Numbered from the stretch's first letter, positions 7,605 to 15,951 are shown. The stretch: 19,828 nucleotides of DNA from CAUZFZ01 sp963579025 (GCA_963579025.1 CAUZFZ010000174.1:1-19828), one strand, 5' to 3'. A program made the numbers and translations. The notes: generated from the sequence alone by a model not told the origin.

Positions 7605-10600
7605 TCATCGTCGCGTGAGCGTTTCATCAAGGCTCAGAATCATGCTGGCGACCGTCGTCCACGCGGCCAGTTCGGCGATGTCGAGTGAACCGTCGCGTTT
7701 CGAATCACCCACACTCAACAACTTTGTGGCTGCGTTTCTATTCTGCAAAAACGCGGCTTTCTGCGCATCGAAAATGTCCAGCAGAATCATCACCTCGTCC
7801 GCAGACGGGAGTCGGGCCGTCGCTGAGCGGAACGCAAACTGAATTTGATTTATCGAGTCGGCATCAGGCAACTTCATCGTGCGCTCGGCAAGTCGTCGCG
7901 ACGCTTCGACAAAAGTCGGATCGTTCATCAGAACCAAGGCCTGCAGAGGCGTGTTGGTCCTCGATCGTTGGACTGTGCAGGTCTCCCGCGTCGTTGCGTC
8001 AAATACGAGCATATTTGGCGACGGCGATTGCCGCTTCCAGAAACTGTACAGACTGCGGCGGTAGAGCGATCCGCCTTTGTCCTGGCGATACTCGCTGCCG
8101 CTGTCGTACGTCACGTCTTTCCACAAACCCGCCGGCTGATACGGCTTGACGCTCGGCCCGCCAATCTTCTCGACCAGGAACCCGCTGATGGCGAGAGCGT
8201 TGTCCCGCAACATCTCGGCAGTCATCCGAAAGCGAGGGCCGCGGGCGAGCAGTCGATTCTCCGGATCGTTCGAGTAATCATCCGCGGAAGCATTCGACGA
8301 CTGCCGGTATGTCGCAGAAGTAACGATCAGTCGCAGCACATGTTTGATGTCCCAACCGCTTGCGACCAGCTCCGTGGCGAGCCAGTCGAGCAGTTCCGGA
8401 TGGCTTGGCCAGTCGCCTTGCGTGCCGAAGTCATCGGTCGTTTTGACCATGCCCGTGCCGAGCAATTGCTGCCACAGTCGATTGACGGTGACGCGAGCCG
8501 TCAGCGGATGATCTGCGCGAACCAGCCACTTCGCCAGATCGAGGCGGTTGTTCTGAGACTCGGCCAGGCCACTGTTCTGCGGTGAAGACGTCTCGCTGGC
8601 TGGCCGCACTTCGCTCAGGAACTCCGGTACTCCCGCACTGACTGTTTCACCATGCTGATCGTACTCGCCGCGCACGAGCACAAACGCTTGTCGAGACTTT
8701 TCCGAATCCCGCATGACCATGGTTGTCGGCACGCTCTGCGCAATCGCATTCGCCAGTTGACGAAGCTCTGCAAGCCTGGTCGTTACCTGAGCAATTCGCT
8801 GATCAGCATGGTGCTCAACGAACCACGCACGCAGTTTTCGCTTCAAAGCCTCGCTGCGTTCAGCCAAAGGCCTCGAAAGAACTCCACGTATCAATTGCGA
8901 ATCTGCCAGTCGTGCCACTTCTTCGCGACGCAATGGCCGATCGTAGATGCGCACGTCGTCGACGATTCCTTTCAGCGATGCGCTGGCCTGTCGACGACCG
9001 ATTCGCAAAGGTTGCGTATTTCGAATCGTGTCGGTCAATGTGTCGTGGACAATCTCGACACGCTGGGGCACGCCGTCGAGATAAATCGTGACACCTGCCG
9101 CTGTGCTCGACCCGTCATAAGTCACCATCAAATGCTGCCACTGTCGACTGGGAATTGACCCCGTCGTCGAGACGCGAATTGCATTTCTGTTCCAGCTATG
9201 AACGAGATTGACGATTGCTTTGTTTTTTCTGAGCGTGACATCAAAGCCTCGCATCTCGTTGGCGTCGTCCATTCTTGAAATAATGCAGCCCGCGCTGGAT
9301 GGCCAGATCCAGGCACCGAACGAGAACGCGGCGTCACGATCAAAATCAACGCCGTCAGGAACACTGATGCACCCATCGCCGTTGAACTTCGCGGCGTTGC
9401 CGAGCATGCCAGCAACGCTGGCCACGGAGCCAGTCGTCATCGACCGGTCGATGGCTTCGTCCAGCGCGTAATGCCCGACGAGCCCCTCAGTTGCCGGTTC
9501 TGGTGGGCGCTTCGCGGCGGTTTGTTCCCATTCAGACTGTGCGGCGTCGAGTTCTTTCTGAACGGCAGCGAATTCCCGCTCGGCTGCCGCAACGTCGCGA
9601 CGCACTTTCTCAAGCCGAATCTGCAGATCGCCGGCCGGCACTTTCAGGATCGGCGCGGAATTGCCACCGCTACCGCTGAGGCCTCGTTCCGGCACGTTGT
9701 TGAAGAAGGCAAAGAAGCGATAGAAATCTTTCTGCGAAACCGGGTCGTACTTGTGATCGTGGCATCGCGCGCAGCCCAGCGTCAGACCCATCCACACGGT
9801 GGCCGTCGTGTCGACCCGATCGACGACGTACTCCACACGGAACTCCTCTTCGATAATGCCGGTCTCGTTGTTAACCATGTGATTTCGATTGAAGCCCGTC
9901 GCGATCTTCTGGTCGATCGTCGCGTTCGGCAGCAGATCACCAGCCAGTTGCTCAATCGTAAACTGGTCGAAGGGCATGTTGTTGTTGAGCGCGCGGATGA
10001 CCCAGTCACGCCACGGCCACATTGTCCGATCGTTGTCCGTGAAGTAGCCATTCGTGTCAGCATAGCGAGCGGCGTCCAGCCAGTTGACCGCCATGTGTTC
10101 TCCGTAGCGTGACGAACTGAGCAGCCGATCGATCAAGCGGCCGTACGCGTTTTCCACGTCCTGCATTGATTGCTGCTCGAACACGTCGATTTCTTCAATC
10201 GTCGGCGGCAAGCCGGTCAGGTCCAGCGAAAGCCGGCGGATCAGCGTCGCGGAATCAGCCGGGGCAGACGGCTGCATTCCCGCTCGTTCGAGCTTCGCGA
10301 GTACAAACCTGTCGATCTCATGCTTTGCCCAGGCTTTCATGCGGACGTCCGGTAGCGCGGGCCGGACTGGTGAGATGAACGACCAGTGTCGCTGATACGT
10401 GGCCCCCTGCTTGATCCACTGACGCAGCACCGTGATCTCTTCGTCAGTCACCGATACGCCGGAATCCGGCGGCGGCATTCGCACGTCGCCATCGTTCGAT
10501 GTTATGCGGCGGATCAACTCACTCATCGCCGGCCGACCGGGCGCGATCGCTCGATGGCCGCCCTGATCTGCCATTGCTTCTTCGCGGACATCAAGACGCA

Positions 10601-10856
10601 GGTCGGCCTGGCGAGCGGCGGCGTCCGGCCCGTGACAATGAAAACATTTATCCGCCAGAATCGGCCGAACGTCGCGGTTGTACTTCACGGCCGGATCGGC
10701 CGCGTGGACTTCGCGCTGGCAGCAACCCAGCAGACAACCCAGCACCAGGACGAGTGTTGCATTCGACCGAGCGGTCGGCCAGACGCCGCGCCGAGGGTCG
10801 CCAATGACGCAGGCATGCGGGCGACCACAGACCGATGCGGCAGTGTTACGTTTCAT
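7605..10856 (-). CDS. Planctomycete cytochrome c / DUF1549 / DUF1553 protein with LamG insert
   Basis: A 1083-residue envelope protein from ATG 10856; the frame extends to ATG 10949 but those 31 residues look non-coding. The N-terminus has a hydrophobic stretch (about 33-47, LVLVLGCLLGCC) that may be a signal or lipoprotein peptide. Domains in order: PSCyt1 cytochrome c (NRDVRPILADKCFHCHG, CxxCH at 71-75, distal MPPP at 127-130); DUF1549 (about 175-390) with a second CxxCH in GCARCHDHKYDPVSQKDFY at 362-366; a short coiled segment (410-450); a LamG/concanavalin-like domain (about 458-652, AFSFGAWIWP, DVRIYDRPL); DUF1553 (about 775-1035, TARVTVNRLWQQLLGTG, RSRTNTPLQALVLMNDP). The two heme motifs imply redox activity and LamG implies carbohydrate-like ligand binding. 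It overlaps or abuts the DUF1501 gene. The exact reaction is not known. Confidence 0.93.
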   Translation of the reverse strand: MKRNTAASVCGRPHACVIGDPRRGVWPTARSNATLVLVLGCLLGCCQREVHAADPAVKYNRDVRPILADKCFHCHGPDAAARQADLRLDVREEAMADQGGHRAIAPGRPAMSELIRRITSNDGDVRMPPPDSGVSVTDEEITVLRQWIKQGATYQRHWSFISPVRPALPDVRMKAWAKHEIDRFVLAKLERAGMQPSAPADSATLIRRLSLDLTGLPPTIEEIDVFEQQSMQDVENAYGRLIDRLLSSSRYGEHMAVNWLDAARYADTNGYFTDNDRTMWPWRDWVIRALNNNMPFDQFTIEQLAGDLLPNATIDQKIATGFNRNHMVNNETGIIEEEFRVEYVVDRVDTTATVWMGLTLGCARCHDHKYDPVSQKDFYRFFAFFNNVPERGLSGSGGNSAPILKVPAGDLQIRLEKVRRDVAAAEREFAAVQKELDAAQSEWEQTAAKRPPEPATEGLVGHYALDEAIDRSMTTGSVASVAGMLGNAAKFNGDGCISVPDGVDFDRDAAFSFGAWIWPSSAGCIISRMDDANEMRGFDVTLRKNKAIVNLVHSWNRNAIRVSTTGSIPSRQWQHLMVTYDGSSTAAGVTIYLDGVPQRVEIVHDTLTDTIRNTQPLRIGRRQASASLKGIVDDVRIYDRPLRREEVARLADSQLIRGVLSRPLAERSEALKRKLRAWFVEHHADQRIAQVTTRLAELRQLANAIAQSVPTTMVMRDSEKSRQAFVLVRGEYDQHGETVSAGVPEFLSEVRPASETSSPQNSGLAESQNNRLDLAKWLVRADHPLTARVTVNRLWQQLLGTGMVKTTDDFGTQGDWPSHPELLDWLATELVASGWDIKHVLRLIVTSATYRQSSNASADDYSNDPENRLLARGPRFRMTAEMLRDNALAISGFLVEKIGGPSVKPYQPAGLWKDVTYDSGSEYRQDKGGSLYRRSLYSFWKRQSPSPNMLVFDATTRETCTVQRSRTNTPLQALVLMNDPTFVEASRRLAERTMKLPDADSINQIQFAFRSATARLPSADEVMILLDIFDAQKAAFLQNRNAATKLLSVGDSKRDGSLDIAELAAWTTVASMILSLDETLTRR

Positions 10857-11010
10857 GAGGTTACGCCCATCGGCATCACTCGAAGAAGTCGCACTCTGAC
10901 TCTTGAATGAACTGTATTTGATGTCGTGGGGCTTGCCAGCCTCCAACATTCAGAGTGAGCTAATTGAACAGAGCCGCTCTCGTCACTACGCGTTTCTGCT
11001 CTGACGGCAA

Positions 11011-11727
11011 CTATTCGCCGGTGTTTCCTGGTTCCGGGACTGCTGCTGACTGAATCAGCCCGCGGACGACCCACAGCACAACGGCAAGGTAGATGATGCC
11101 TGCGATGGCCAGCGGGTAGATCATTTGCGGAAACGCCGTGAAGAATTCTGCGGACAGATACGATTGCGCGAAGCACAGCGGAGCCATTCCCAGCATGGTG
11201 GCCAGCATCAACTGCCAGATGGGGATGTGTGTCAGTCCCGCCGCATAGGAAACCAGATCGCTGGACGTCAGCGGGTTGACCCTCAGCAGCAGGACCACCA
11301 CGAAGCCACGTCGGCGCAGTTTTTCCTGGATGCTCGTGAGCGATCTGGCGTCGACCATCCGACTCAGTCGGTCGCCACCGAGTGTTCGGATCAGCCAGCA
11401 TGAGATCCCCGCACCGACCGTGTTCCCGGCCAGCGACAGAATTCCGCCCACAAGCCCGCCGAAGATCAATCCGCCCGGCGCATACAGCAAGGCTCCGGGA
11501 ATCGGTGCCACGATCACTTCCACAACGACGAACAGAAAGTACGCCAACGGAGCCCACGGACCGAGCCCATCGAAGAACGTCCGAATCGCCGCGACTTTCT
11601 CGGCGGGCGTTTGCTCAGAGCTAAAGACGTCTCTCGCCAGACCGTCGTTCGACCACGACCAGACCACGGTGGCAAACACGCCCGCGAGTAGTAGAACGAC
11701 AAGTCCAGCGGGCCAACGGGCGGACAA
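11011..11727 (-). CDS. VTT/TVP38-TMEM64 (DedA-like) membrane protein
   Basis: An integral inner-membrane protein of the VTT superfamily. It shows about six hydrophobic segments, the VTT core VVVEVIVAPIPGALLYAPGG with GLIFGGLVGGILSLAGNTVG, and the second half RRRGFVVVLLLRVNPLTSSD with YAAGLTHIPIWQLMLATMLG. Family members handle lipid scrambling or transport and membrane homeostasis; the substrate here is unknown. The start is uncertain: ATG 11808 would overlap metF by 74 bases and add a polar tail, whereas TTG 11727 starts just before the first membrane helix (SARWPAGLVVLLLAG), 7 bases after the metF stop, giving 238 residues. I chose TTG. The close spacing indicates cotranscription with metF. 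Confidence 0.88.
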   Translation of the reverse strand: MSARWPAGLVVLLLAGVFATVVWSWSNDGLARDVFSSEQTPAEKVAAIRTFFDGLGPWAPLAYFLFVVVEVIVAPIPGALLYAPGGLIFGGLVGGILSLAGNTVGAGISCWLIRTLGGDRLSRMVDARSLTSIQEKLRRRGFVVVLLLRVNPLTSSDLVSYAAGLTHIPIWQLMLATMLGMAPLCFAQSYLSAEFFTAFPQMIYPLAIAGIIYLAVVLWVVRGLIQSAAVPEPGNTGE

Positions 11728-11734
11728 GGTTGCG

Positions 11735-12637
11735 TCAGGAAGCTCGATTAGCGATTCCTCCGGCGCTTGTCGGCAAATCGATCGCTTCGAGAATGCGGTC
11801 GCAGGCATCCATCCGGTTCAACACGTAGAAATGGATTCCTGGGACACCCTGATTCACCAGTTCCTGGCACTGGGCAATGGCGTGTTCCACGCCGATTTCG
11901 AATTGGGCTGCCTTGTCGTCCTGAGCCGCTTCGAGTCTCCCGGCCAGTTGCTCCGGAAACGCTGCTCCGCACAGCGAGATGATCCGTTTGATACGAGCGA
12001 ACTCGGTAATCGGCATGATGCCGGGAATTAATGGGCGGTCGATGCCGGCCTGATCGTACTGGTCACGGAAGCGGAGAAAGTGTGCGTTCTCGTAGAACAA
12101 CTGTGTGAACACGGCATCCGCACCGCATTCGACTTTTTGCTTCAGGTGTGCCAGATCAGCCGCCGCGTCAGCCGCTTCCGGGTGCTTCTCGGGATAACCT
12201 GCCACTCCAATCCCTGTGTCGGGAAACTTCTCGCGAATCAATGAGACAAGCTGGCTGGCATGTCGAAAGCCACCCTCGGCCTCAACAAATTGCGTCTCGC
12301 CGGACGGACGATCGCCACGCAGCGCCATGATGTTTCCGATGCCGCGGTCACGAGCCTCATCAAGCCACTGAACCAGTTGATCCTGCGTGGAATTGACGCA
12401 CGTGAAATGGGCCGTCGCAGTCAGATTGACGTCATTCTGAATCGCGGCACACAGTTCGATAGTCCGCTTTGAAGTCGTACCTCCCGCACCGTATGTGCAG
12501 GAAATGAAAGCCGGTTTCCATCTGGCCGCTCGGGACAGCGTTTCGAACAACGCGTCATCGCCTGCAGGCGTTTTCGGTGGAAAGACTTCGATCGACAGGC
12601 CGAAGGGCAATTCGCGGTAGATCTCTCCGATTCGCAT
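11735..12637 (-). CDS. metF: Methylenetetrahydrofolate reductase
   Basis: Reduces 5,10-methylene-THF to 5-methyl-THF with FAD and NAD(P)H, feeding methionine synthase in the cytoplasm. It is 300 residues from ATG 12637 (MRIGEIYRELPFG), matching the ~300-residue bacterial MetF; the longer frame to 12778 runs into the sigma gene and is rejected. Motifs: SIEVFPPKT with the catalytic Glu (E17), FISCTYGAGG, ALRGD with the FAD-contacting Asp (D109), GVAGYPEKHPEA (149-155), VFTQLFY (Q179), PLIPGIMPI, and the C-terminal GIHFYVLNR. All expected key residues are present. It lies 110 bases downstream of the FHA-sigma gene and runs almost directly into the VTT gene. The leader contains a long inverted repeat described separately; no Shine-Dalgarno is visible before the start. 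Confidence 0.96.
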   Translation of the reverse strand: MRIGEIYRELPFGLSIEVFPPKTPAGDDALFETLSRAARWKPAFISCTYGAGGTTSKRTIELCAAIQNDVNLTATAHFTCVNSTQDQLVQWLDEARDRGIGNIMALRGDRPSGETQFVEAEGGFRHASQLVSLIREKFPDTGIGVAGYPEKHPEAADAAADLAHLKQKVECGADAVFTQLFYENAHFLRFRDQYDQAGIDRPLIPGIMPITEFARIKRIISLCGAAFPEQLAGRLEAAQDDKAAQFEIGVEHAIAQCQELVNQGVPGIHFYVLNRMDACDRILEAIDLPTSAGGIANRAS

Positions 12638-12640
12638 GCG

Positions 12641-12733
12641 ACAGTACTTTGGGCGAGCAGTGTGAGGAACATCGTACGACTGGTACGTAAAAGCAGACGA
12701 GGCGGGGAAGTTAGCGTACCCGCCCAAAGCTGT
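12641..12733 (-). promoter_or_regulatory. Candidate structured leader of metF
   Basis: Inside the 110-base gap before metF, CTTTGGGCG (12647-12655) pairs perfectly with CGCCCAAAG (12721-12729). The flanks ACAG (12641-12644) and CTGT (12730-12733) extend the stem to 13 pairs with a two-base bulge. A smaller perfect hairpin CGTAC-GACTG-GTACG (12673-12687) lies inside the loop. The nearer arm is only 3 bases from the metF ATG, so folding could shield the start. It matches no riboswitch class I recognise (not an obvious SAM or cobalamin motif). It could also be a DNA-level element or a spent insertion scar. Confidence 0.4.
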
Positions 12734-12747
12734 CGAATTCGGCAACC

Positions 12748-13779
12748 CTATTCGAGCGAGTCGACTTTTCTCTGCCACAACTCGCGAATCTGCTTCAGCC
12801 GCCGCTCAACCGTCCGCACGTTGCATTTCAGTTCGTCGGCGATCTCTTCCTGCGTGTAGCCTTCCAGTCGAAGCAGCACGATCCGCTCGGCCATGCTGTC
12901 GGGCAATGAATTCAGCAGGCTCTGTGTTTCATCGGCGACGATGGCAGGGATATCCGGAGCAGTGACGTCAGAAGCCAGTTTGTCAAAGCCTTCACGCTCG
13001 ATGCTGGAGTCTGGAGGAACGCGGTCATCGTCTTCGGTTTGCCCTTCGTCGTCGTCTCGGAGGACTGCGGAGTCACCGCGGACCGCTGAGTCGCCGCGGA
13101 CTTCGCCACCGCCGCGTTTCTGACGTCGGTCACTTTCAATCATGGCCGCGGCTTTGCGCGAAGTGATCACCATCAGCAATCGCCACAGTTGCTCGCGGCG
13201 TTCAAGTTCGTTGAATCGACCACTGCGGATACCCGACAAGAAATGCTTGAACGTCTCAACCGCAACATCTTCCTCGTCGTGAATTCGCCGCGAGGAATGT
13301 TTCATCGTTCGACGAGCCACATCGACGATCTGATCGCAGTAGTGTTCCCACAGGTGTCGGGCGGCGTCTTCGTTACCGTCGCGGACCTGCTTGACCCAAA
13401 CGGTGATATCGTCGTCCGAGTCGGACAGCACGGATTCATCAAGCTCGAGCCGTTCCAGCACTTCAAACCGCAGAAGTGGCCCGCGTTTTCCGAGCCGGAC
13501 AACGGCCCTCGACTCAATGACAAGTGTGTCGGTTTTGTGTCCATCGACATACGTGCCGTTGACGCCAAGGTTGTAGAATTCCCACGCGTGACCATCGAAC
13601 AGCAGCACTGCGTGACACCGCGAGATACGGCTGCCAAAGCCCTTGAGCACAATGTCCGATTCCGAGGAGCGGCCGATGGAGATTGAGTCGCGAGGATCGA
13701 ACTCACGGCACATCGTGACATCGCCATCAGGGGCGACAACAGTGACACTCATCAGTGTCCCCGGAGTCGGGTCTTGCAT
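12748..13779 (-). CDS. FHA-domain / ECF sigma factor fusion
   Basis: A 343-residue predicted regulator joining two modules. Residues about 12-110 are a forkhead-associated domain, a phosphothreonine reader, with its hallmarks in order: IGRS (G36-R37), SRCH (S53-H56) and NGTYV (N74-G75). After an acidic linker (LSDSDDDI), residues about 125-222 are a sigma region 2 of the planctomycete ECF type (VWVKQVRDGNEDAARHLWEH, HDEEDVAVETF, LWRLLMVITSRKA), and 286-340 are region 4 with a helix-turn-helix (GYTQEEIADELKCNVRTVERR). Between them a long charged linker carries a duplicated RGDSAV. The start at ATG 13779 has GGAAG 8 bases upstream; ATG 13752 is the alternative. It probably directs RNA polymerase to its own regulon under Ser/Thr-kinase signals. 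It is first in the minus-strand run with metF and divergent from GGT. Confidence 0.92.
   Translation of the reverse strand: MQDPTPGTLMSVTVVAPDGDVTMCREFDPRDSISIGRSSESDIVLKGFGSRISRCHAVLLFDGHAWEFYNLGVNGTYVDGHKTDTLVIESRAVVRLGKRGPLLRFEVLERLELDESVLSDSDDDITVWVKQVRDGNEDAARHLWEHYCDQIVDVARRTMKHSSRRIHDEEDVAVETFKHFLSGIRSGRFNELERREQLWRLLMVITSRKAAAMIESDRRQKRGGGEVRGDSAVRGDSAVLRDDDEGQTEDDDRVPPDSSIEREGFDKLASDVTAPDIPAIVADETQSLLNSLPDSMAERIVLLRLEGYTQEEIADELKCNVRTVERRLKQIRELWQRKVDSLE
13062..13097 (-). repeat. 18-base tandem duplication in sigma-factor linker
   Basis: Two adjacent 18-base units (13062-13079 and 13080-13097) match at 15 of 18 positions and encode the doubled RGDSAV in the linker between sigma regions 2 and 4. 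A partial third unit begins at 13098. It keeps frame, so it lengthens the linker without breaking the gene. Confidence 0.75.
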
Positions 13780-14145
13780 GCGGGCAGCTTCCAGACTGTT
13801 CCTGGCGGCGCAAGCGACCTTCTGATCGCATTACACGAGACGAGGACGAGTTCATGAGTCAAAGGCCCGCAATGACCGGATCACACCTGGGTTTGTTGCG
13901 CCTCGCGCAGGCGAACGGTACCGGTGATCCCCAACAGTTGCGGGAGAGTCCTAACACATATCGATAATTGACTTCCAGAGAGTTCCAGAAACCTGGAATT
14001 GAACTCCGGGTAGTTTGTCCACACGGACGGGTTGAACTGCCGGGCGTCGAGACCCAGGTTCGTGATCGCGCGAATTCGCGTACCCTTTTGGATGTATCGT
14101 TTGTCACTCCGGTCCGAATTTCCCGATCGATCCAAAGGTTCCGGA
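13780..14145. other. Divergent intergenic region between FHA-sigma gene and GGT
   Basis: These 366 bases should carry the promoters of both divergent genes. No textbook -35/-10 pair is clear. They hold the TTCCAG/CTGGAA repeats listed separately, a 12-base perfect palindrome CGCGAATTCGCG (14069-14080), and a 37-codon frame at 13854-13967 with a GAGG-like site upstream that resembles nothing known and is not called. Confidence 0.5.
13975..13998. promoter_or_regulatory. TTCCAG / CTGGAA repeat cluster, possible operator
   Basis: Three copies of one 6-base half-site lie close together: TTCCAG near 13973-13978, TTCCAG at 13983-13988 and its inverse CTGGAA at 13993-13998, the last two forming a hairpin or dyad with a 4-base centre (AAAC). 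Centre-to-centre spacing is about 10 bases, one helical turn, as expected for a protein-binding site. It lies about 150 bases before the GGT start and about 200 from the sigma start. No binding protein can be named. Confidence 0.3.
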
Positions 14146-15951
14146 ATGGAACGAGATTCCGAATTGACAGGTCCCGCCCGCGATTTAATACCGAGTCTGT
14201 CAGATCGCGGGCTCCAGGTTGTCAGGCTGAAGGCTGTACTCCCACGATGCTGCTGTCTGCTGGTCATGGCTACCGTTTTTTGCTCTGCAACCAGACTCGC
14301 ACCGGCGGCAGACCAGCGTCCAGTTCTGTGGGAGCACGCCGCAGTCGCAGCCGATCATCCACTGGCCAGCCAGGCAGGTGTAGAGATTCTGCAGGATGGG
14401 GGCAATGCTGTCGATGCGGCGGTGGCAGTTGGATTCGCATTGTCCGTGCTGCGGCCCGCGAGTTCCGGACTCGGCGGCGGCGGCTTCATGGTAATCTGGG
14501 ACGCCTCGAAGCAGCAGTCCATCGCACTCGATTATCGCGAGCGGGCTCCGCTAGCGGCCCATCGGGACATGTACCTCAAGGCTGGACTGCCTGCTGATGC
14601 AAGTCGTCGAGGTGGCCTCGCCGTTGCAGTTCCAGGACACGTCGCTGGCCTGTGCCATGCGCTGGAAAAATACGGCACGATGAGTCTGCCGCGTGTTCTG
14701 GCACCGGCCATTCGGATGGCTCAGGACGGAGTGCTGTTGGACACGCAGGAAGTCAGCTCCCGGACTTCGATCGCCCGCAGCCTGCGTGACCCGAAACTCC
14801 GACAGCGGTTCCCGGTCTTGAACGACCGCTATGCGATTGCTCACATACCGGCAGCCGTATCTCGAATAACGTCACCTCTACTTGACGTCCTGGAGCTGAT
14901 TGCAACTCGCGGGAGGGACGCCTTCTACACGGGCGATGTTGCAGCACGAATCGTCAGTAAGGTTCGGTCAAGCGGCGGCCTGATGACACTCAATGACCTC
15001 CGACAAATGGACGTTGTTGAGCGGCGTCCTCTGACCGGAGCCCTGGACGATCTCACTGTCGTCACGATGCCACCGCCATCAAGTGGGGGAGTTGCCCTGT
15101 TGGAGTGCCTCAACATTCTGCGCTCCCTCGAACAGAAGCACGTCACGCAGGGCGTCGAGAGCCTCGGACACAACTCGCCCGCGTATCTGCACCTGCTGAC
15201 CGAAGCGATGAAACATGCTTTCGCCGACCGGGCCGAGCATCTGGGCGACGCCGATTTCGCTGACGTTCCGGTTGAGACACTGATCAGTCCTGCGTATGCC
15301 GAGAAACTGGCCGGCCGCGTCCATCTGAACCGCACGGGCAAGCCTGAGGAGTACGGTCGATTCCGGGCTCCCGACGATGGTGGCACGTCGCACTTTTCCA
15401 TCATCGATTCGCAGGGCAACGCGGTCGCCTGTACCGAGACGATCAACACGACATACGGAAGCTGGCTGGTCGAACCGAAGTACGGCATCGTACTCAACAA
15501 CGAAATGGACGACTTCGCTGCCCGCCCTGGAGTCCCCAATGCGTTTGGCCTGATTCAATCCGAGTCGAATACCGTCGCACCGCGTAAGAAGCCCCTATCG
15601 AGCATGACGCCGACAATCCTCGTCCGTGACGGCAAGGCGGTCTATGTGGCCGGCGCCTCGGGAGGGCCGCGCATCATCAGCACAACGCTACAGGTTCTGC
15701 TCAACATGACGCGTTTCGGGATGAGCGCCGATCGTGCCGTCGAGCTGCCGCGCATTCACCATCAGTGGCAGCCAGACGTCCTGTTCATCGAAGAACCGCT
15801 GCACGATCGCGTGCGGACCGACCTTGAGAAGCTCGGCCACACAGTTCGGCTGCGAAACAAACTGGCCGTCTGCCAGTCAGCCGCGCGACTTCCCGATGGA
15901 CTGACCGCACACAGCGACTCCCGCAAACACGGCCGCGCCGCCGGTTTCTAA
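14146..15951 (+). CDS. ggt: Gamma-glutamyltransferase (glutathione hydrolase)
   Basis: Cleaves gamma-glutamyl bonds (glutathione, gamma-glutamyl peptides) and transfers the glutamyl group to water or amino acids; an exported N-terminal-nucleophile enzyme that cleaves itself into two subunits. It is 601 residues from ATG 14146, near the usual ~580, with AAAGG about 8 bases upstream; the frame extends to 14032 but that part looks non-coding. A signal peptide lies at about 28-54 (hydrophobic CCCLLVMATVFCSA). Motifs: ASQAGVEILQDGGNAVDAAVA, SSGLGGGGF, LDYRERAP (substrate-carboxylate Arg), the self-cleavage and nucleophile Thr414 in GGTSHFSIID, ETINTTYGS, LSSMTPTI (oxyanion Ser pair) and GASGGPRI. 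All key residues appear intact. It is divergent from the FHA-sigma gene and seems monocistronic. Confidence 0.96.
   Translation: MERDSELTGPARDLIPSLSDRGLQVVRLKAVLPRCCCLLVMATVFCSATRLAPAADQRPVLWEHAAVAADHPLASQAGVEILQDGGNAVDAAVAVGFALSVLRPASSGLGGGGFMVIWDASKQQSIALDYRERAPLAAHRDMYLKAGLPADASRRGGLAVAVPGHVAGLCHALEKYGTMSLPRVLAPAIRMAQDGVLLDTQEVSSRTSIARSLRDPKLRQRFPVLNDRYAIAHIPAAVSRITSPLLDVLELIATRGRDAFYTGDVAARIVSKVRSSGGLMTLNDLRQMDVVERRPLTGALDDLTVVTMPPPSSGGVALLECLNILRSLEQKHVTQGVESLGHNSPAYLHLLTEAMKHAFADRAEHLGDADFADVPVETLISPAYAEKLAGRVHLNRTGKPEEYGRFRAPDDGGTSHFSIIDSQGNAVACTETINTTYGSWLVEPKYGIVLNNEMDDFAARPGVPNAFGLIQSESNTVAPRKKPLSSMTPTILVRDGKAVYVAGASGGPRIISTTLQVLLNMTRFGMSADRAVELPRIHHQWQPDVLFIEEPLHDRVRTDLEKLGHTVRLRNKLAVCQSAARLPDGLTAHSDSRKHGRAAGF

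Noticed and set aside
7605..7720. EF-hand-like string (DSKRDGSLDIAE) near the C-terminus of the DUF1553 protein
   Set aside because: Position 3 of the loop is Lys instead of Asp/Asn, and similar strings belong to the normal C-terminal end of DUF1553 proteins, so calcium binding is not supported.
10892..10957. 8-base inverted repeat CACTCTGA/TCAGAGTG upstream of the DUF1553 gene
   Set aside because: Arms are short with a 50-base loop and there is no supporting inner structure, so it is not separated from chance.
11276..12031. 251-codon plus-strand open frame across VTT and metF
   Set aside because: Antisense to two well-supported genes with conserved motifs.
13854..13967. 37-codon plus-strand frame with GAGG-like site between the sigma gene and GGT
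   Set aside because: No recognisable family, no membrane or signal character, and it lies where promoters of both flanking genes are expected.
14069..14080. 12-base perfect palindrome CGCGAATTCGCG
   Set aside because: A single short palindrome of restriction-site type in GC-rich DNA; chance occurrence is likely and nothing else marks it as a binding site.
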